DNA of 64,000 bases from DASZQY01 sp963843565 (lineage in GTDB: Bacteria > Pseudomonadota > Alphaproteobacteria > Rhizobiales > Kaistiaceae). A model generated the notes under the pieces. It was not told the DNA's origin. It was given only the letters and a program-made list of their open reading frames with translations, and made no database searches. Shown here one piece after another: positions 16,710-25,719 of the stretch. Each line of letters opens with the position of its first letter. Positions within the stretch are counted from its first letter, which is position 1. Location: assembly GCA_963843565.1 (NCBI GenBank), contig CAWJKY010000001.1, positions 1 to 64,000 on the forward strand, read 5' to 3'. Both the position numbers and the translations under genes were made by a program.

Positions 16710-17873
16710 TTAGTTGGTGGCCGCGGCGGCGGTGCTGGAGCTGTTTTCGAAATCGACCGTCACGGAGGCGCTGAGGCCGGCGCGCAGCGGCACGCCGTCG
16801 GTCGAATCGACGAAGCGGATGCGCACCGGGACGCGCTGGACGACTTTGACCCAGTTGCCGGTGGCGTTCTGGGCGGGCAGCAGCGAGAACTCGGAGCCGG
16901 TGCCGGCGCCGATCGAATCAACGACCGCCGCGAAGGTCTTGCCCGGGTAGGCGTCGACCGTCACCGTCGCCTTCAGTCCGGGAACCATCCGCGTCAGGTC
17001 GGTTTCCTTGAAGTTCGCCTCGACGTAGGAGGAGTCGGTCTCCACCAGGCTCATCACGGCGGTCGCCGAGGTCACCTGTTCGCCGACCAGCAGCCGGTCG
17101 GACTGGGCGACGACACCGTCGGCAGGCGCCACCACGGTGGTGTTGGCGAGGTCCAGGGCGGCCTGGTCGCGCTTGGCGAGCGCGGCGAGCACCATCGGGT
17201 GATCGTCGGTCTTGATGGACGGGTCGCTGCCCAGCGCGGCGAGCGCGGCCGTCACCCGCTCGTTGGCCTGCGCCAGCGCCTGCTGGGCGGTGTGCAGGTT
17301 CTGCTCCGCCTGGTCGTAGGCGGCCTGGGTGGCGACGCCCTTGCCGAGCAGTCCCTGCTGGCGGTCGAAGGTCTTCTGGTAGAAGGCGACGTCGTCGGCG
17401 GCTGCCTTCTGGGCGGCGAGCGCCTGGCTGTAGGCGGCGCGCAGTTGCTCGACCTGGAGGCGCGCCGAGGCGAGCGCCGCGTTGGCGGCGTCGAGGGTGA
17501 TCTGGAAGGGCTGCGGGTCGAGCTTGAAGAGCACGTCGCCGGCCTTGACGTGCTGGTTCTCCTTGACCGGCGCATCGACGATGCGGCCCGAGATCTGCGG
17601 GCTGATGGTCACGCGGTCCTGCTGGACGTAGGCGTTGTCGGTGGAGGCCGAACGCCCGCCGGACAGCCACAGGTAGCCGCCGATCGCCAGGATCACCAGC
17701 GGCACGGAAATCATCAGGATCAGGCGGCGCGTGTTGCGCGGCTTGGCGGGCGGCGCTTCCGGCTCGCTCACGGTGTCGGTCGCGACCGGCGCCAGGGGAG
17801 GGGCCGCCGCGCGGGCGCGGGCGTCGCCGCCTTCGCGCATCTCGATTCGGTTATCACCACCATCTGCACTCAT
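16710..17873 (-). CDS. EmrA-like membrane fusion (HlyD) protein
   Basis: A 387-aa periplasmic adaptor. It has a cytoplasmic N terminus, one TM (LILMISVPLVILAIGGYLWL, about 50-70), and the lipoyl half-motifs STDNAYVQQDRVTISPQISG and VVAPADGVVAQ. A long alpha-hairpin with Ala/Gln repeats lies between them, and a beta-barrel SYVEANFKETDLTRM follows. It bridges the EmrB-type pump to an outer-membrane channel. ATG 17873 overlaps the MarR stop (ATGA), so regulator and pump subunits are coupled. Confidence 0.9.
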   Translation of the reverse strand: MSADGGDNRIEMREGGDARARAAAPPLAPVATDTVSEPEAPPAKPRNTRRLILMISVPLVILAIGGYLWLSGGRSASTDNAYVQQDRVTISPQISGRIVDAPVKENQHVKAGDVLFKLDPQPFQITLDAANAALASARLQVEQLRAAYSQALAAQKAAADDVAFYQKTFDRQQGLLGKGVATQAAYDQAEQNLHTAQQALAQANERVTAALAALGSDPSIKTDDHPMVLAALAKRDQAALDLANTTVVAPADGVVAQSDRLLVGEQVTSATAVMSLVETDSSYVEANFKETDLTRMVPGLKATVTVDAYPGKTFAAVVDSIGAGTGSEFSLLPAQNATGNWVKVVQRVPVRIRFVDSTDGVPLRAGLSASVTVDFENSSSTAAAATN

Positions 17874-18397
17874 GGCGCTGCACTCGTCTCTTTCTCGGGT
17901 TGTTCGGGTTCGGCGAAAGCCCCGCTGGTGTGGGGCTTGCCGGTCAGGTTGGTGCGAAACCGCTCCAGGACGTCGATCACGGCGCTCAGCTCGGTATCGG
18001 AAATTCCGTCGAGCGCGGCTTTCATCGTCTTGGTGCCGAGGTTGCGGAATCCCTCGACCAGCGGCAACGCCTTGTCGGTTAGGTGGAGCAGGTGGGCGCG
18101 CCGATCGGCCGGGTCGGGCCGGCGCTCGATCAGCCCGGCGGCGGCGAGGCGGTCGATCTGGCGGGAGAGCGTGATCGGCTCGACCTCCAGGATCTCGGCG
18201 AGCGAGGCCTGGTTGGGCGCCTCCAGCTTGGCGCTCTGGCAGCGGGCGACCGTCGCCAGCACGCGCCATTGCGCGGTTGTCATGCCCGACTCGCTGGCCA
18301 GGTGGTCGAACTTGTTGCGCAAGACCCGCGCGAGGTCCTGGATGAGGAACGCCAGGCGCTTGTTGGCGGGCATGTTGGCGAGGGGCATGAAGGTCAT
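17870..18397 (-). CDS. MarR family regulator of the efflux operon
   Basis: A 175-aa winged-HTH regulator. The recognition segment is SLAEILEVEPITLSRQIDRLAAAGLIERRPDPADRRAHLLHLT, the standard MarR wing. It leads the emrAB-like operon and probably represses it until a drug-like ligand binds. The start is taken at ATG 18397; ATG 18388 is also in frame, and no good ribosome-binding site helps. The palindrome at 18430-18439 in an AT-rich patch is its likely operator. Confidence 0.85.
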   Translation of the reverse strand: MTFMPLANMPANKRLAFLIQDLARVLRNKFDHLASESGMTTAQWRVLATVARCQSAKLEAPNQASLAEILEVEPITLSRQIDRLAAAGLIERRPDPADRRAHLLHLTDKALPLVEGFRNLGTKTMKAALDGISDTELSAVIDVLERFRTNLTGKPHTSGAFAEPEQPEKETSAAP

Positions 18398-18420
18398 GGG
18401 CGGCGATATAGTGAGGTCGC

Positions 18421-18446
18421 TTATTATATGCAAGCTTGCGAAAATG
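18421..18446 (-). promoter_or_regulatory. AT-rich promoter patch with palindrome, probable MarR operator
   Basis: A perfect 10-bp palindrome GCAAGCTTGC (18430-18439) sits inside TTATTATATG...GAAAAT, an AT-rich patch unusual for this genome and 33 bp upstream of the chosen MarR start. Position and symmetry fit autoregulation by MarR. It could also affect the plus-strand ileS promoter 160 bp away. Confidence 0.5.
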
Positions 18447-18604
18447 TCGCAGGGGCGGAAACCCGCCCCATGGCAAACGCGATGTTAAGGGGCCGCCCTG
18501 ACAACTGATGGCAGGGGTGGCGCGGCCCCCGCAAAAACTGTATCGATCCGGCCGTTTCAGGGGGTATCGCGCCCGCCGCCCCGCCGCTCTATCTAGACGC
18601 TGCC

Positions 18605-21600
18605 ATGAACGACACCGCCAAACCGGCCGCCGCGGCGACCGTCTATCCGCCCGCCGATGCTTCGCCCTCCTTCCCCAAGCTGGAAGAGGCGATCCTGAAG
18701 CTGTGGGAAGACGAGAAGACCTTCCAGAAGTCCATCGACCGGCGCCGCGACGAGGGCGCGCCCGAGTACGTCTTCTATGACGGCCCGCCGTTCGCCAACG
18801 GCCTTCCCCACTACGGCCACATCGTCACCGGCTTCGTGAAGGACCTGGTGCCGCGCTACCAGACGATGCGTGGGCGTATGGTCGAGCGCCGCTTCGGGTG
18901 GGATTGCCACGGTCTGCCGGCGGAGCTCCACGCCGAGAGCGAACTTAAGCTCTCCGGCCGCCGCGACATCCTCAAGTACGGCATGGCGAAGTTCAACGAG
19001 CACTGCCGGACCTCGGTCATGCAGTTCCGCTCCGACTGGGAGTATTACGTCAACCGCTCGGCACGCTGGGTCGATTTCGACAACGACTACCGCACCATGG
19101 ACCTGTCCTACATGGAATCGACCATGTGGGCGTTCAAACAGCTCTGGGACAAGGGGCTGGTCTACGAAGGCTTCCGCGTGGTGCCGTATTCGTGGGCGGC
19201 GCAGACGCCCCTGTCGCAGTCCGAAACGCGGCTCGACGATTCCTACCGCATGCGTCAGGACCCGGCGCTGACCGTCGGCTTCAAGCTCGACGGCGAAGCC
19301 AATACCCGCCTCATCGCGTGGACGACGACGCCATGGACGCTGCCCGCCAACATGGCGCTGGCGGTCAAGGTCGACGCCGACTATGCGGTTCTGGAGAAGG
19401 ACGGCGCCCGCGTCATCCTCGCCGCCGACTCGCGCGCCCAGTACGAGACCGAGCTCGGCGACTGGACGCTGGTCGACACCGTCAGCGGCGCGTCGCTCCT
19501 CGGCAAGACCTATTCCCCGCTCTTCCCCTTCTTCGCCGACCGCAAGGCCGAGGGCGCCTTCCGCGTCATCGCCGGAGATTTCATCGAGCTGGGCGAGGGC
19601 ACCGGCGTCGTCCACATCGCGCCGGCCTTCGGCGAGGACGACCTCACCGTCGGCATCAAGGAAGGTTTGCCGGTGGTCGATCCGGTGGATCTCGAAGGCA
19701 ACTTCACGGAGCTGGCGCCCCCCTACAAGGGCGAGAACGTGTTCGTCGCCAACAAGGCGATCATCCGCGACCTCAAGGCCATGCCCGGCGTGGTCGTCCG
19801 TCACGAAACCTACGACCACAACTATCCGCATTGCTGGCGCACCGATCAGCCGCTGATCTACAAGGCGATGCCGTCCTGGTATATCGCGGTGACGACGTTC
19901 CGCGACCGCATGGTCGAGTTGAACCAGGGCATCGAATGGATGCCGGGGCACGTCCGCGACGGCATCTTCGGCAACTGGCTCGCCAACGCGCGCGACTGGA
20001 ACGTCAGCCGCAACCGCTACTGGGGTGCGCCGATCCCGGTGTGGAAGTCGGACGACCCCAAGTATCCGCGCACCGATTGCTACGGCTCGCTCGACGAGCT
20101 GGAGCGCGATTTCGGCGTCCGCCCGACCAATCTCCACCGGCCGCACATCGACGGCCTCGTCCGCCCCAACCCGGACGATCCGACCGGCAAGTCGATGATG
20201 CGCCGCGTCGACGACGTGCTCGACTGCTGGTTCGAGTCGGGCTCCATGCCCTTCTGCCAGGTCCACTATCCGTTCGAGAACAAGGAGTGGTTCGAGAGCC
20301 ACTTCCCCGGCGATTTCATCGTCGAGTACGTCGGCCAGACGCGGGGCTGGTTCTACACGCTGATGGTGATGTCGACGGCGCTCTTCGACCGCGCCCCGTT
20401 CCGCTCGGCCATCGGCCACGGCATCGTGCTCGACGAAAACAAGCAGAAGCTCTCCAAGCGGCTCAAGAACTATCCCGACCCGATCGCCGTTTTCAACGAT
20501 TACGGCGCGGATGCGCTGCGCTGGTACATGCTCTCCTCGCCGCTGATGGCGGGCGGCGATCTCGCCATGCCCAAGGACGGCAAGGCGATCGGCGAGGCGA
20601 TCCGCGCGGTCATGCTGCCGCTGTGGAACGCCTATTCGTTCTTCACGCTTTACGCCAACATCGACGGCATCAAGGGCCGCATGGTGACGACGGCGGAAGC
20701 CGAGTTGGACCGCTACATCCTCGGCAAGACCGCCGAGTTGGTCGGCAAGGTGCAGGAGGCGATGGATCGCCTCGATCTGCCGGCCGCGTGCAACGCGCTG
20801 CCGCCGTTCATCGAGGCGCTCAACAACTGGTACATCCGCCGCTCGCGCGACCGCTTCTGGGCGAGCGAGAAGGACGACCAGAAGCGCGCCGCCTACGACA
20901 CGCTCTATACGGTGCTGGTCACCGTGACGCGGACCATGGCGCCGTTCCTGCCGTTCCTGACCGACGTCATTCATCGGGCGCTCGCTGGCGGCGAGAGCGT
21001 CCATTTGCAGGATTGGCCGGACGTCTCCGCCTTCGCGGTCGACGCCGATCTGGTCCGGCGCATGGACATGGCTCGCGCGGTCGCCTCCGCCGCTGCATCG
21101 GTGCGCACGGCGAAGAATCTCCGCAACCGTCTGCCGCTGGCGAAACTCACCGTCGCGCACCGTGGGTACTCTGATCTGGGTCTCACAGCCCTTAAAGACG
21201 TTATCAAGGACGAGGCCAACGTGAAGGACGTCGCCTGGGTCGCAGAGACTTCGGCCTTTGGCTCGCCGATCCTCGTAGTCAACTCTCGGAAGGTGGGAAA
21301 GCGTGTTGGAGGCGCGATGAAGGCCGTTCTCGCGGCTGCGAAAAGCGGCAAGTGGAAGCTGGTTGGAAACGAAGCCGATGTTGCTGGTGAGCGGCTGGCG
21401 CCGGACGAATACGAGGTACGCTTCCAGCCGAAGGAAGGAATCTCCGCTGCGCCCTTCGACGGCAACGCCGGCGTCGTGGTGCTGGATACGAACGTCACGC
21501 CGGAGCTCGAGCGCGAAGGCCTCGCCCGCGACTTCATCCGCCTCGTGCAGGTCGCCCGCAAGGACGCCGGCTTCAACGTGTCGGACCGCATCGCCATCGA

Positions 21601-21769
21601 GGTGAAGGCCGGTCCCGCCGCCGCCGCGGCCCTCGACGCGCACATGGACGAGGTCAAGCGCGAAACCCTCGGCGTGTCGCTCGCCATGAGCGCCACCCCC
21701 GCCGGCACGGTGTCGCAATCGAAAGTCGGCGACGAGCCGATCACGCTCGGCGTCCGCGTGGCGGGGTAG
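18605..21769 (+). CDS. ileS: isoleucine--tRNA ligase, long eukaryote-like type
   Basis: A 1054-aa class I synthetase charging tRNA-Ile. HIGH signature is HYGH (69-72) in GLPHYGHIVTG; KMSKS signature is KLSKR (615-619). WDCHGLPAELHAESELKLSG and the editing-domain segment AWTTTPWTLPANMALAV are present. The length and the WDCHGLP / SWAAQTPLSQSETR features match the eukaryote-like IleRS2 group, members of which tolerate mupirocin. The shorter bacterial IleRS1 ends in a zinc domain. From about 21163 to 21405 the codon choice shifts to many A/T third positions while the frame stays intact. Confidence 0.93.
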   Translation: MNDTAKPAAAATVYPPADASPSFPKLEEAILKLWEDEKTFQKSIDRRRDEGAPEYVFYDGPPFANGLPHYGHIVTGFVKDLVPRYQTMRGRMVERRFGWDCHGLPAELHAESELKLSGRRDILKYGMAKFNEHCRTSVMQFRSDWEYYVNRSARWVDFDNDYRTMDLSYMESTMWAFKQLWDKGLVYEGFRVVPYSWAAQTPLSQSETRLDDSYRMRQDPALTVGFKLDGEANTRLIAWTTTPWTLPANMALAVKVDADYAVLEKDGARVILAADSRAQYETELGDWTLVDTVSGASLLGKTYSPLFPFFADRKAEGAFRVIAGDFIELGEGTGVVHIAPAFGEDDLTVGIKEGLPVVDPVDLEGNFTELAPPYKGENVFVANKAIIRDLKAMPGVVVRHETYDHNYPHCWRTDQPLIYKAMPSWYIAVTTFRDRMVELNQGIEWMPGHVRDGIFGNWLANARDWNVSRNRYWGAPIPVWKSDDPKYPRTDCYGSLDELERDFGVRPTNLHRPHIDGLVRPNPDDPTGKSMMRRVDDVLDCWFESGSMPFCQVHYPFENKEWFESHFPGDFIVEYVGQTRGWFYTLMVMSTALFDRAPFRSAIGHGIVLDENKQKLSKRLKNYPDPIAVFNDYGADALRWYMLSSPLMAGGDLAMPKDGKAIGEAIRAVMLPLWNAYSFFTLYANIDGIKGRMVTTAEAELDRYILGKTAELVGKVQEAMDRLDLPAACNALPPFIEALNNWYIRRSRDRFWASEKDDQKRAAYDTLYTVLVTVTRTMAPFLPFLTDVIHRALAGGESVHLQDWPDVSAFAVDADLVRRMDMARAVASAAASVRTAKNLRNRLPLAKLTVAHRGYSDLGLTALKDVIKDEANVKDVAWVAETSAFGSPILVVNSRKVGKRVGGAMKAVLAAAKSGKWKLVGNEADVAGERLAPDEYEVRFQPKEGISAAPFDGNAGVVVLDTNVTPELEREGLARDFIRLVQVARKDAGFNVSDRIAIEVKAGPAAAAALDAHMDEVKRETLGVSLAMSATPAGTVSQSKVGDEPITLGVRVAG

Positions 21770-21789
21770 AAGGCGCGGGGGCCGTCGCC

Positions 21790-22575
21790 TCAATCTCGCA
21801 TGTAGATCGTGGTCATCGGGTTGGCCTTGTAGATGCCAAACTTTGACGAAGCTGCTTCGTCAAAGTCGAAGACAATTCGATCCAGTGTGTGAGAAAGCGC
21901 CCGCAGCATGTCTTCGTCTATCTGCACCTTTCCGGTTGCGCTGAGTGTCAGCCGCTCCACCCGTGAACCGGCACGCTGTCGAAACAGTTCATTCACCCGC
22001 CTTTCGTTGTGGGCGATGACGTTTCTGATTTGCGTTGCCAAAAGCGTTGTGTCGAACAGGTTCTCATCCGGAAAGAGCTCAATGCTTGTGCGGGACGAAA
22101 TGTATTGCCGAAGCTCACTCAGCGGCTGATACGACAACTCGTTGATCTTTCGCTCAGTGATATCTGCGATGATTTCGTCAAAGTCGCCAAGTTCGACAAC
22201 TCTCGACACTTTGATCGTCCCTTCTGACTTTAGGAGTTCGGGTCTCGCCTCGAAGATGAGGGCGAGAATGTGCGAGATGTAGATTTCAAACAATTCGACC
22301 GCGCGCACGAGCCGCACCTCGTTCAAGAAGGTCATTTCATTGGGATGCTTGGAATATGGATCGATGGGACCCGGTGTGCCTTCGCGCGCCTGTTGCGCCT
22401 TTAGGAGGTCTATGAACAGTTTGAGGAAATCGTTCAATTGAATCCGTCGGTCGATGTACCAAAGGCACGCTCTCGTGATCTCCTCCGGATGATTGCGGGG
22501 CTGCGGTTCAAAGAAGGCGGCCATGATGTCGACCCGTGCCAAGTCTTTTGGTGATATCCAGAAGTTTGGGATCAC
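21790..22575 (-). CDS. HEPN-like orphan protein
   Basis: A 261-aa helical protein of lower GC than its neighbours, without known pathway genes around it. Near the C-terminal third it carries QIRNVIAHNERRVNE, which contains R184-x4-H189, the Rx4-6H motif of HEPN RNase folds. The preceding long helix (VRAVELFEIYISHILALIFEARPELL) fits the same four-helix bundle. HEPN proteins include RNA-cleaving toxins and defence nucleases, but RNase activity here is only an inference. Start GTG 22575; ATG 22524 is a real alternative. It converges with ileS 20 bp away. Confidence 0.6.
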   Translation of the reverse strand: MIPNFWISPKDLARVDIMAAFFEPQPRNHPEEITRACLWYIDRRIQLNDFLKLFIDLLKAQQAREGTPGPIDPYSKHPNEMTFLNEVRLVRAVELFEIYISHILALIFEARPELLKSEGTIKVSRVVELGDFDEIIADITERKINELSYQPLSELRQYISSRTSIELFPDENLFDTTLLATQIRNVIAHNERRVNELFRQRAGSRVERLTLSATGKVQIDEDMLRALSHTLDRIVFDFDEAASSKFGIYKANPMTTIYMRD

Positions 22576-22685
22576 GCTATCCGATCGTGGCGCGAATTCT
22601 CACTCTTGTTTTACTGTGGCAATGGAGTCGGCGTCCGCGTGGTATAAGCGCTGCCGGGTGCGACAGGTGTTTTCGAGGTGGGGGA

Positions 22686-23612
22686 ATGCGCATCGCGATC
22701 ATGGGGTCGGGCGGTGTCGGCGGCTATGTCGGCGCGCGGCTGGCGGCGGCCGGCCATGAGGTGGTGTTCATCGCGCGCGGGCCGCATCTTGCGGCGATCC
22801 GGGCCAATGGTCTTCAGGTCCACAGTCCGCGCGGCGACGTGCATGTGAAGGCCAGGGCCGAGGAAGATCCCGCCGCCGTCGGGAAGGTCGATCTCGTCCT
22901 CTTCGCGGTGAAGCTGTGGGATGTGGAAAGCCTCGCGCCCCGCCTTGCTCCGATGCTCGGACCCGACAGCCGCGTCGTCACCCTCCAGAACGGCATCGAC
23001 AGCGTCGCGCTCATGTCCCGCCACCTGCCGCCCACGCAAGTGATCGGCGGCTGCATCTACGTCACGTCCGTGATCGAGAATCCCGGCGTCATCCGTCACA
23101 CCTCGATGCTCGGCCGCATGGTCGTCGGCCGTCCCGACGATCCGCAGATCGCGACACTCACCGCCCGTCCGGTCGACGGCCTCGACATCGATGCGGTCGC
23201 CGATATCGATCAGGCGATCTGGGATAAGTTCGTGCGCCTGTCGGGCTTCTCGGCGGCGACCTCGCTCATGCGGGCGCGCGTCGGGGCGATCCGCTCCAAT
23301 CCGGAAAGCCGCGCGCTGCTCATCCAGTTGTTCGAAGAGGGCATGGCGATCGCGTCCGCCGCCGGCCACGCCATGCCGCCGTCCTTCTTTGAAGAGAACA
23401 TGCGTTTGTTCGACGAAATGGCGCCCGGCGTGCGCACGTCGATGTCGGAGGACCTCGAAGCCGGCCGCCGATTGGAGCTGCCGTTCCTGTCCGGTCGGGT
23501 CCATGGCCTCGGCGTCGAGCTTGGCGTGCCGACCCCGGCGCACACGACCGCGTTTCGCGCCCTCGCGCTCTACGCGGACGGGCGTCAACCCGATGCGCCC
23601 GGCGATGGGTGA
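22686..23612 (+). CDS. panE: 2-dehydropantoate 2-reductase (ketopantoate reductase family)
   Basis: A 308-aa NADPH-dependent reductase for ketopantoate in pantothenate synthesis. N-terminal Rossmann motif IMGSGGVGGYVGARLAAAG, then FAVKLWDVE and TLQNGID typical of PanE/ApbA. The catalytic-lysine region DQAIWDKFVRLSGFSA and the C-terminal substrate-binding helices (SMSEDLEAGRRLELPFLSG) follow. GAGGTGGGGGA precedes the ATG. PanE-like proteins without other pan genes nearby sometimes act on other 2-oxoacids. Confidence 0.85.
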   Translation: MRIAIMGSGGVGGYVGARLAAAGHEVVFIARGPHLAAIRANGLQVHSPRGDVHVKARAEEDPAAVGKVDLVLFAVKLWDVESLAPRLAPMLGPDSRVVTLQNGIDSVALMSRHLPPTQVIGGCIYVTSVIENPGVIRHTSMLGRMVVGRPDDPQIATLTARPVDGLDIDAVADIDQAIWDKFVRLSGFSAATSLMRARVGAIRSNPESRALLIQLFEEGMAIASAAGHAMPPSFFEENMRLFDEMAPGVRTSMSEDLEAGRRLELPFLSGRVHGLGVELGVPTPAHTTAFRALALYADGRQPDAPGDG

Positions 23613-24069
23613 TCCCGGCTTCGACGAGATCACGGCCGCGGTCGCGCTTCTTCAATCCGGAGCCAAGGCGGACGCGCGGGCGCAGCTCCTCGATCTCTGG
23701 GCCCGCTGCGACCCGGCCGGCCCGCCGCTCCATCGCTGCACGCTTGCCCATTTTCTCGCGGACACGGAGGAAGACGTGGCCGCCGAGCTCGAATGGGACC
23801 TGCGGGCCCTTGAGGCAGCGACCGGTAGCCGGGACACGTCCGACAGGGATGCGCTCGCGCCGGACATGGACGGCTTCCTGCCGTCGCTCCATCTGAACGT
23901 CGGCGATGCCTATCGCCGTACCGGTGACATCGCGAGTGCTGCCGCGCACGCGAAGATCGGATCAGCACGGGCCATGAGCCTCCCGTCGGATGGTTACGGC
24001 AGCATGGTCCGCGAAGGACTGCAGCGGCTGAGCGCCCGTCTCGGCCGCAGTTCCGGCCTCAGTCGGTAG
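23593..24069 (+). CDS. hypothetical tetratricopeptide-like protein
   Basis: A 158-aa protein overlapping the end of the panE-like gene by 20 bp (ATG 23593; ATG 23605 possible). Not assigned to a family. It is helical with TPR-like spacing: LLQSGAKADARAQLLDLWARC, then LHLNVGDAYRRTGDIASAAAHAKIG. It is acidic, has no signal peptide, and is likely translationally coupled to the upstream gene. Two strong hairpins follow its stop. Confidence 0.65.
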   Translation: MRPAMGDPGFDEITAAVALLQSGAKADARAQLLDLWARCDPAGPPLHRCTLAHFLADTEEDVAAELEWDLRALEAATGSRDTSDRDALAPDMDGFLPSLHLNVGDAYRRTGDIASAAAHAKIGSARAMSLPSDGYGSMVREGLQRLSARLGRSSGLSR

Positions 24070-24070
24070 G

Positions 24071-24093
24071 GTGGGCAACGAAACGTTGCCCAC
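24071..24093 (+). terminator. perfect hairpin after the TPR-like gene
   Basis: GTGGGCAACG and CGTTGCCCAC form a 10-bp perfect stem with an AAA loop, starting one base after the stop codon. There is no U tract, so it could be a processing or REP-like element rather than a simple terminator. Confidence 0.6.
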
Positions 24094-24109
24094 GTGTTTG
24101 CGCGCGACC

Positions 24110-24134
24110 GGGGATAAAACAAAACGTTGTCCCC
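24110..24134 (+). repeat. second hairpin resembling the first
   Basis: GGGGATAA pairs with TTGTCCCC (one T-G wobble) around an A-rich loop containing AACGT. It shares the GGGxxAACG...CGTTGxCCC flavour of the hairpin 17 bp upstream, suggesting a degenerate second copy of one repeat. Confidence 0.5.
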
Positions 24135-24613
24135 GCCTTCCGCCCCCCATGAGAAACTGCACCTGTTCCTGCTCACGAGGGGGCGTCTCCGGAGGCGTTC
24201 TTGAGATGGAGCAGGACGCGGCGCCTGCCGGCATGGGTTTCGCAACCGATGCCGCCGGGAGGCTTTCGCAAGATCCGCCCGCCGGCATTACGACCGGCTG
24301 TCACATGATGACCTTAAAGGCGGCAGGCTAGCGCCAACCCCGGGGAACTTTCCCGGCGCGCGGCGCGGTCAGGACGGGTTGCCCGCTCTTAAGGTGGGTC
24401 CGTCCGTCCGCTGCCCGGAGCGCGGGTGTCGGGGGCCATAAATCGCCGCGGCGGGCGCTCGTCGAGTGCCCTCAATTTGCGGACTGCCCGCACGGCATTC
24501 GCCGGGCGCCCGCCACCCCCTCATGTTCACATGAGGGAGATGAAGTTGGAGGGACGAGCAACACTCGGGGCGATCACCGCTCGCGGGAACGAACCCGCGT
24601 GCCGCCGCACCGC
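24135..24613. other. intergenic region with one hairpin
   Basis: No gene could be supported here; open frames are short and have no family features. A hairpin at 24518-24537 (CCCTCATG with CATGAGGG, loop TTCA) lies 76 bp downstream of bioY on its strand. It may end or protect that transcript. Confidence 0.5.
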
Positions 24614-25228
24614 CTATCCGCGCTTGTCGATCAGCCCCCACGCCGCCGGAACCAGGGCGGCGGCGAGCACGATCTTGAGCAGGTCGCCGAGGACGAACGG
24701 CAGGACGCCGTTGGTGAAGGCGGCCGAGGCGCCGATGCCGCTGGTGCCGGGCAGCACCAGGAACCAGGCGAGCCACGCGAAGCCCAGCGCGAAGACCACC
24801 ACGTCGGCGGCGATCATCGCGGCGAACATCTTGAACGGCGAGCGGTCCCAGCCGGCGTCGGCGGCGGCGCCGACGATCCAGGCGAGCGGGATGAAGCCGA
24901 CGAGGAAGCCGCCGGTCGGGCCCATGAAATAGGAGAGGCCGGCGATGGCCGGCGGGGTGTTGGTGAAGACCGGAATGCCGAAAACGCCTTCGGCGAGGTA
25001 GGCGAGCACGGTGATCACGGCCAGCCGCGAACCATAGGCCGCCGCGAGCCCCATGATGGCGAACGTCTGGAGCGTCATCGGCACCGGGTAGAACGGCACC
25101 TTGATCTTGGCGGAGATCGCCAGGATCGCGGTCCCCAGAACCACGAGCACGATGCCCTGGACGATGCGGTTGACGTTCTGCGGCCAGACGGCGACGGCGA
25201 GGGCGCGCGAAGTGGTGTTGGTCTGCAT
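24614..25228 (-). CDS. bioY: BioY biotin transporter (ECF S component)
   Basis: A 204-aa, six-TM membrane protein that binds and imports biotin. The family signature is plain: KIKVPFYPVPMTLQTFAIMGLAAAYGSRLAV, YLAEGVFGIPVF, and GPTGGFLVGFIPLAW. No BioM (ATPase) or BioN gene is next to it. BioY can work alone or with energising subunits encoded elsewhere. ATG 25228 chosen; a TTG one codon earlier is equivalent. No riboswitch seen upstream. Confidence 0.92.
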   Translation of the reverse strand: MQTNTTSRALAVAVWPQNVNRIVQGIVLVVLGTAILAISAKIKVPFYPVPMTLQTFAIMGLAAAYGSRLAVITVLAYLAEGVFGIPVFTNTPPAIAGLSYFMGPTGGFLVGFIPLAWIVGAAADAGWDRSPFKMFAAMIAADVVVFALGFAWLAWFLVLPGTSGIGASAAFTNGVLPFVLGDLLKIVLAAALVPAAWGLIDKRG

Positions 25229-25719
25229 CAAGTGGAACCCCGGGTTTGTTGCGGCGCGAAGCTATATGGAATCGCGGGAGAGGCCAAGCAGGCGACGGCC
25301 TTGCGGCCCTTGTCGCACGCGCGAGGCGCAGCCGACTTTGCCGCCGGCGGTGCGGACAGCGGCAACCGGTCTTGCGGCATTTTCGACTGGTGACGACAAT
25401 TTGAACGCCGCGCGAGGCTTCCCCCGCGTCGTCGGGGGAGGGGCCGAAACGGCCGAATCCAGCGGATTTTCCTGCGATGGGCTGCCGTGGCCGCGACACC
25501 GCCACTTGCAATCTTGACGGAACAACGGCATATCGACGCGGTTCGGGTGCTTGTTCCCGGAGACTGGAAAACGCGCGAGGTGAACCCCTCGCTGGTCGCG
25601 GCCATTACCGGACCGTCAAGATAAGACGCTTTGATTCCTTTCCCCGACACACAGTTACCGACGTCCACGAGCGCGTGCTGCGCTTCGTGTCACCACTAAC
25701 GGGAGAGGATTTTCCCACT
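25229..25719. other. divergent intergenic region, probable bioY promoter and csp leader
   Basis: These 491 bases separate bioY (minus) and the cold-shock gene (plus) and contain no supported gene. Cold-shock genes usually have a long structured 5' leader, and the space allows one. No specific promoter was assigned with confidence. GGGAGAGGA at 25701-25709 is the cold-shock ribosome-binding site. Confidence 0.5.

Noticed and set aside
15930..18488. A long plus-strand open frame across the EmrB-EmrA-MarR genes
   Set aside because: It is the antisense of three genes with complete family motifs and spans their boundaries.
18593..21793. A 1066-codon open frame on the minus strand opposite ileS
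   Set aside because: Its protein is Arg/His/Asp/Val-rich with no domain; it arises from GC-biased codons of ileS read in antisense.
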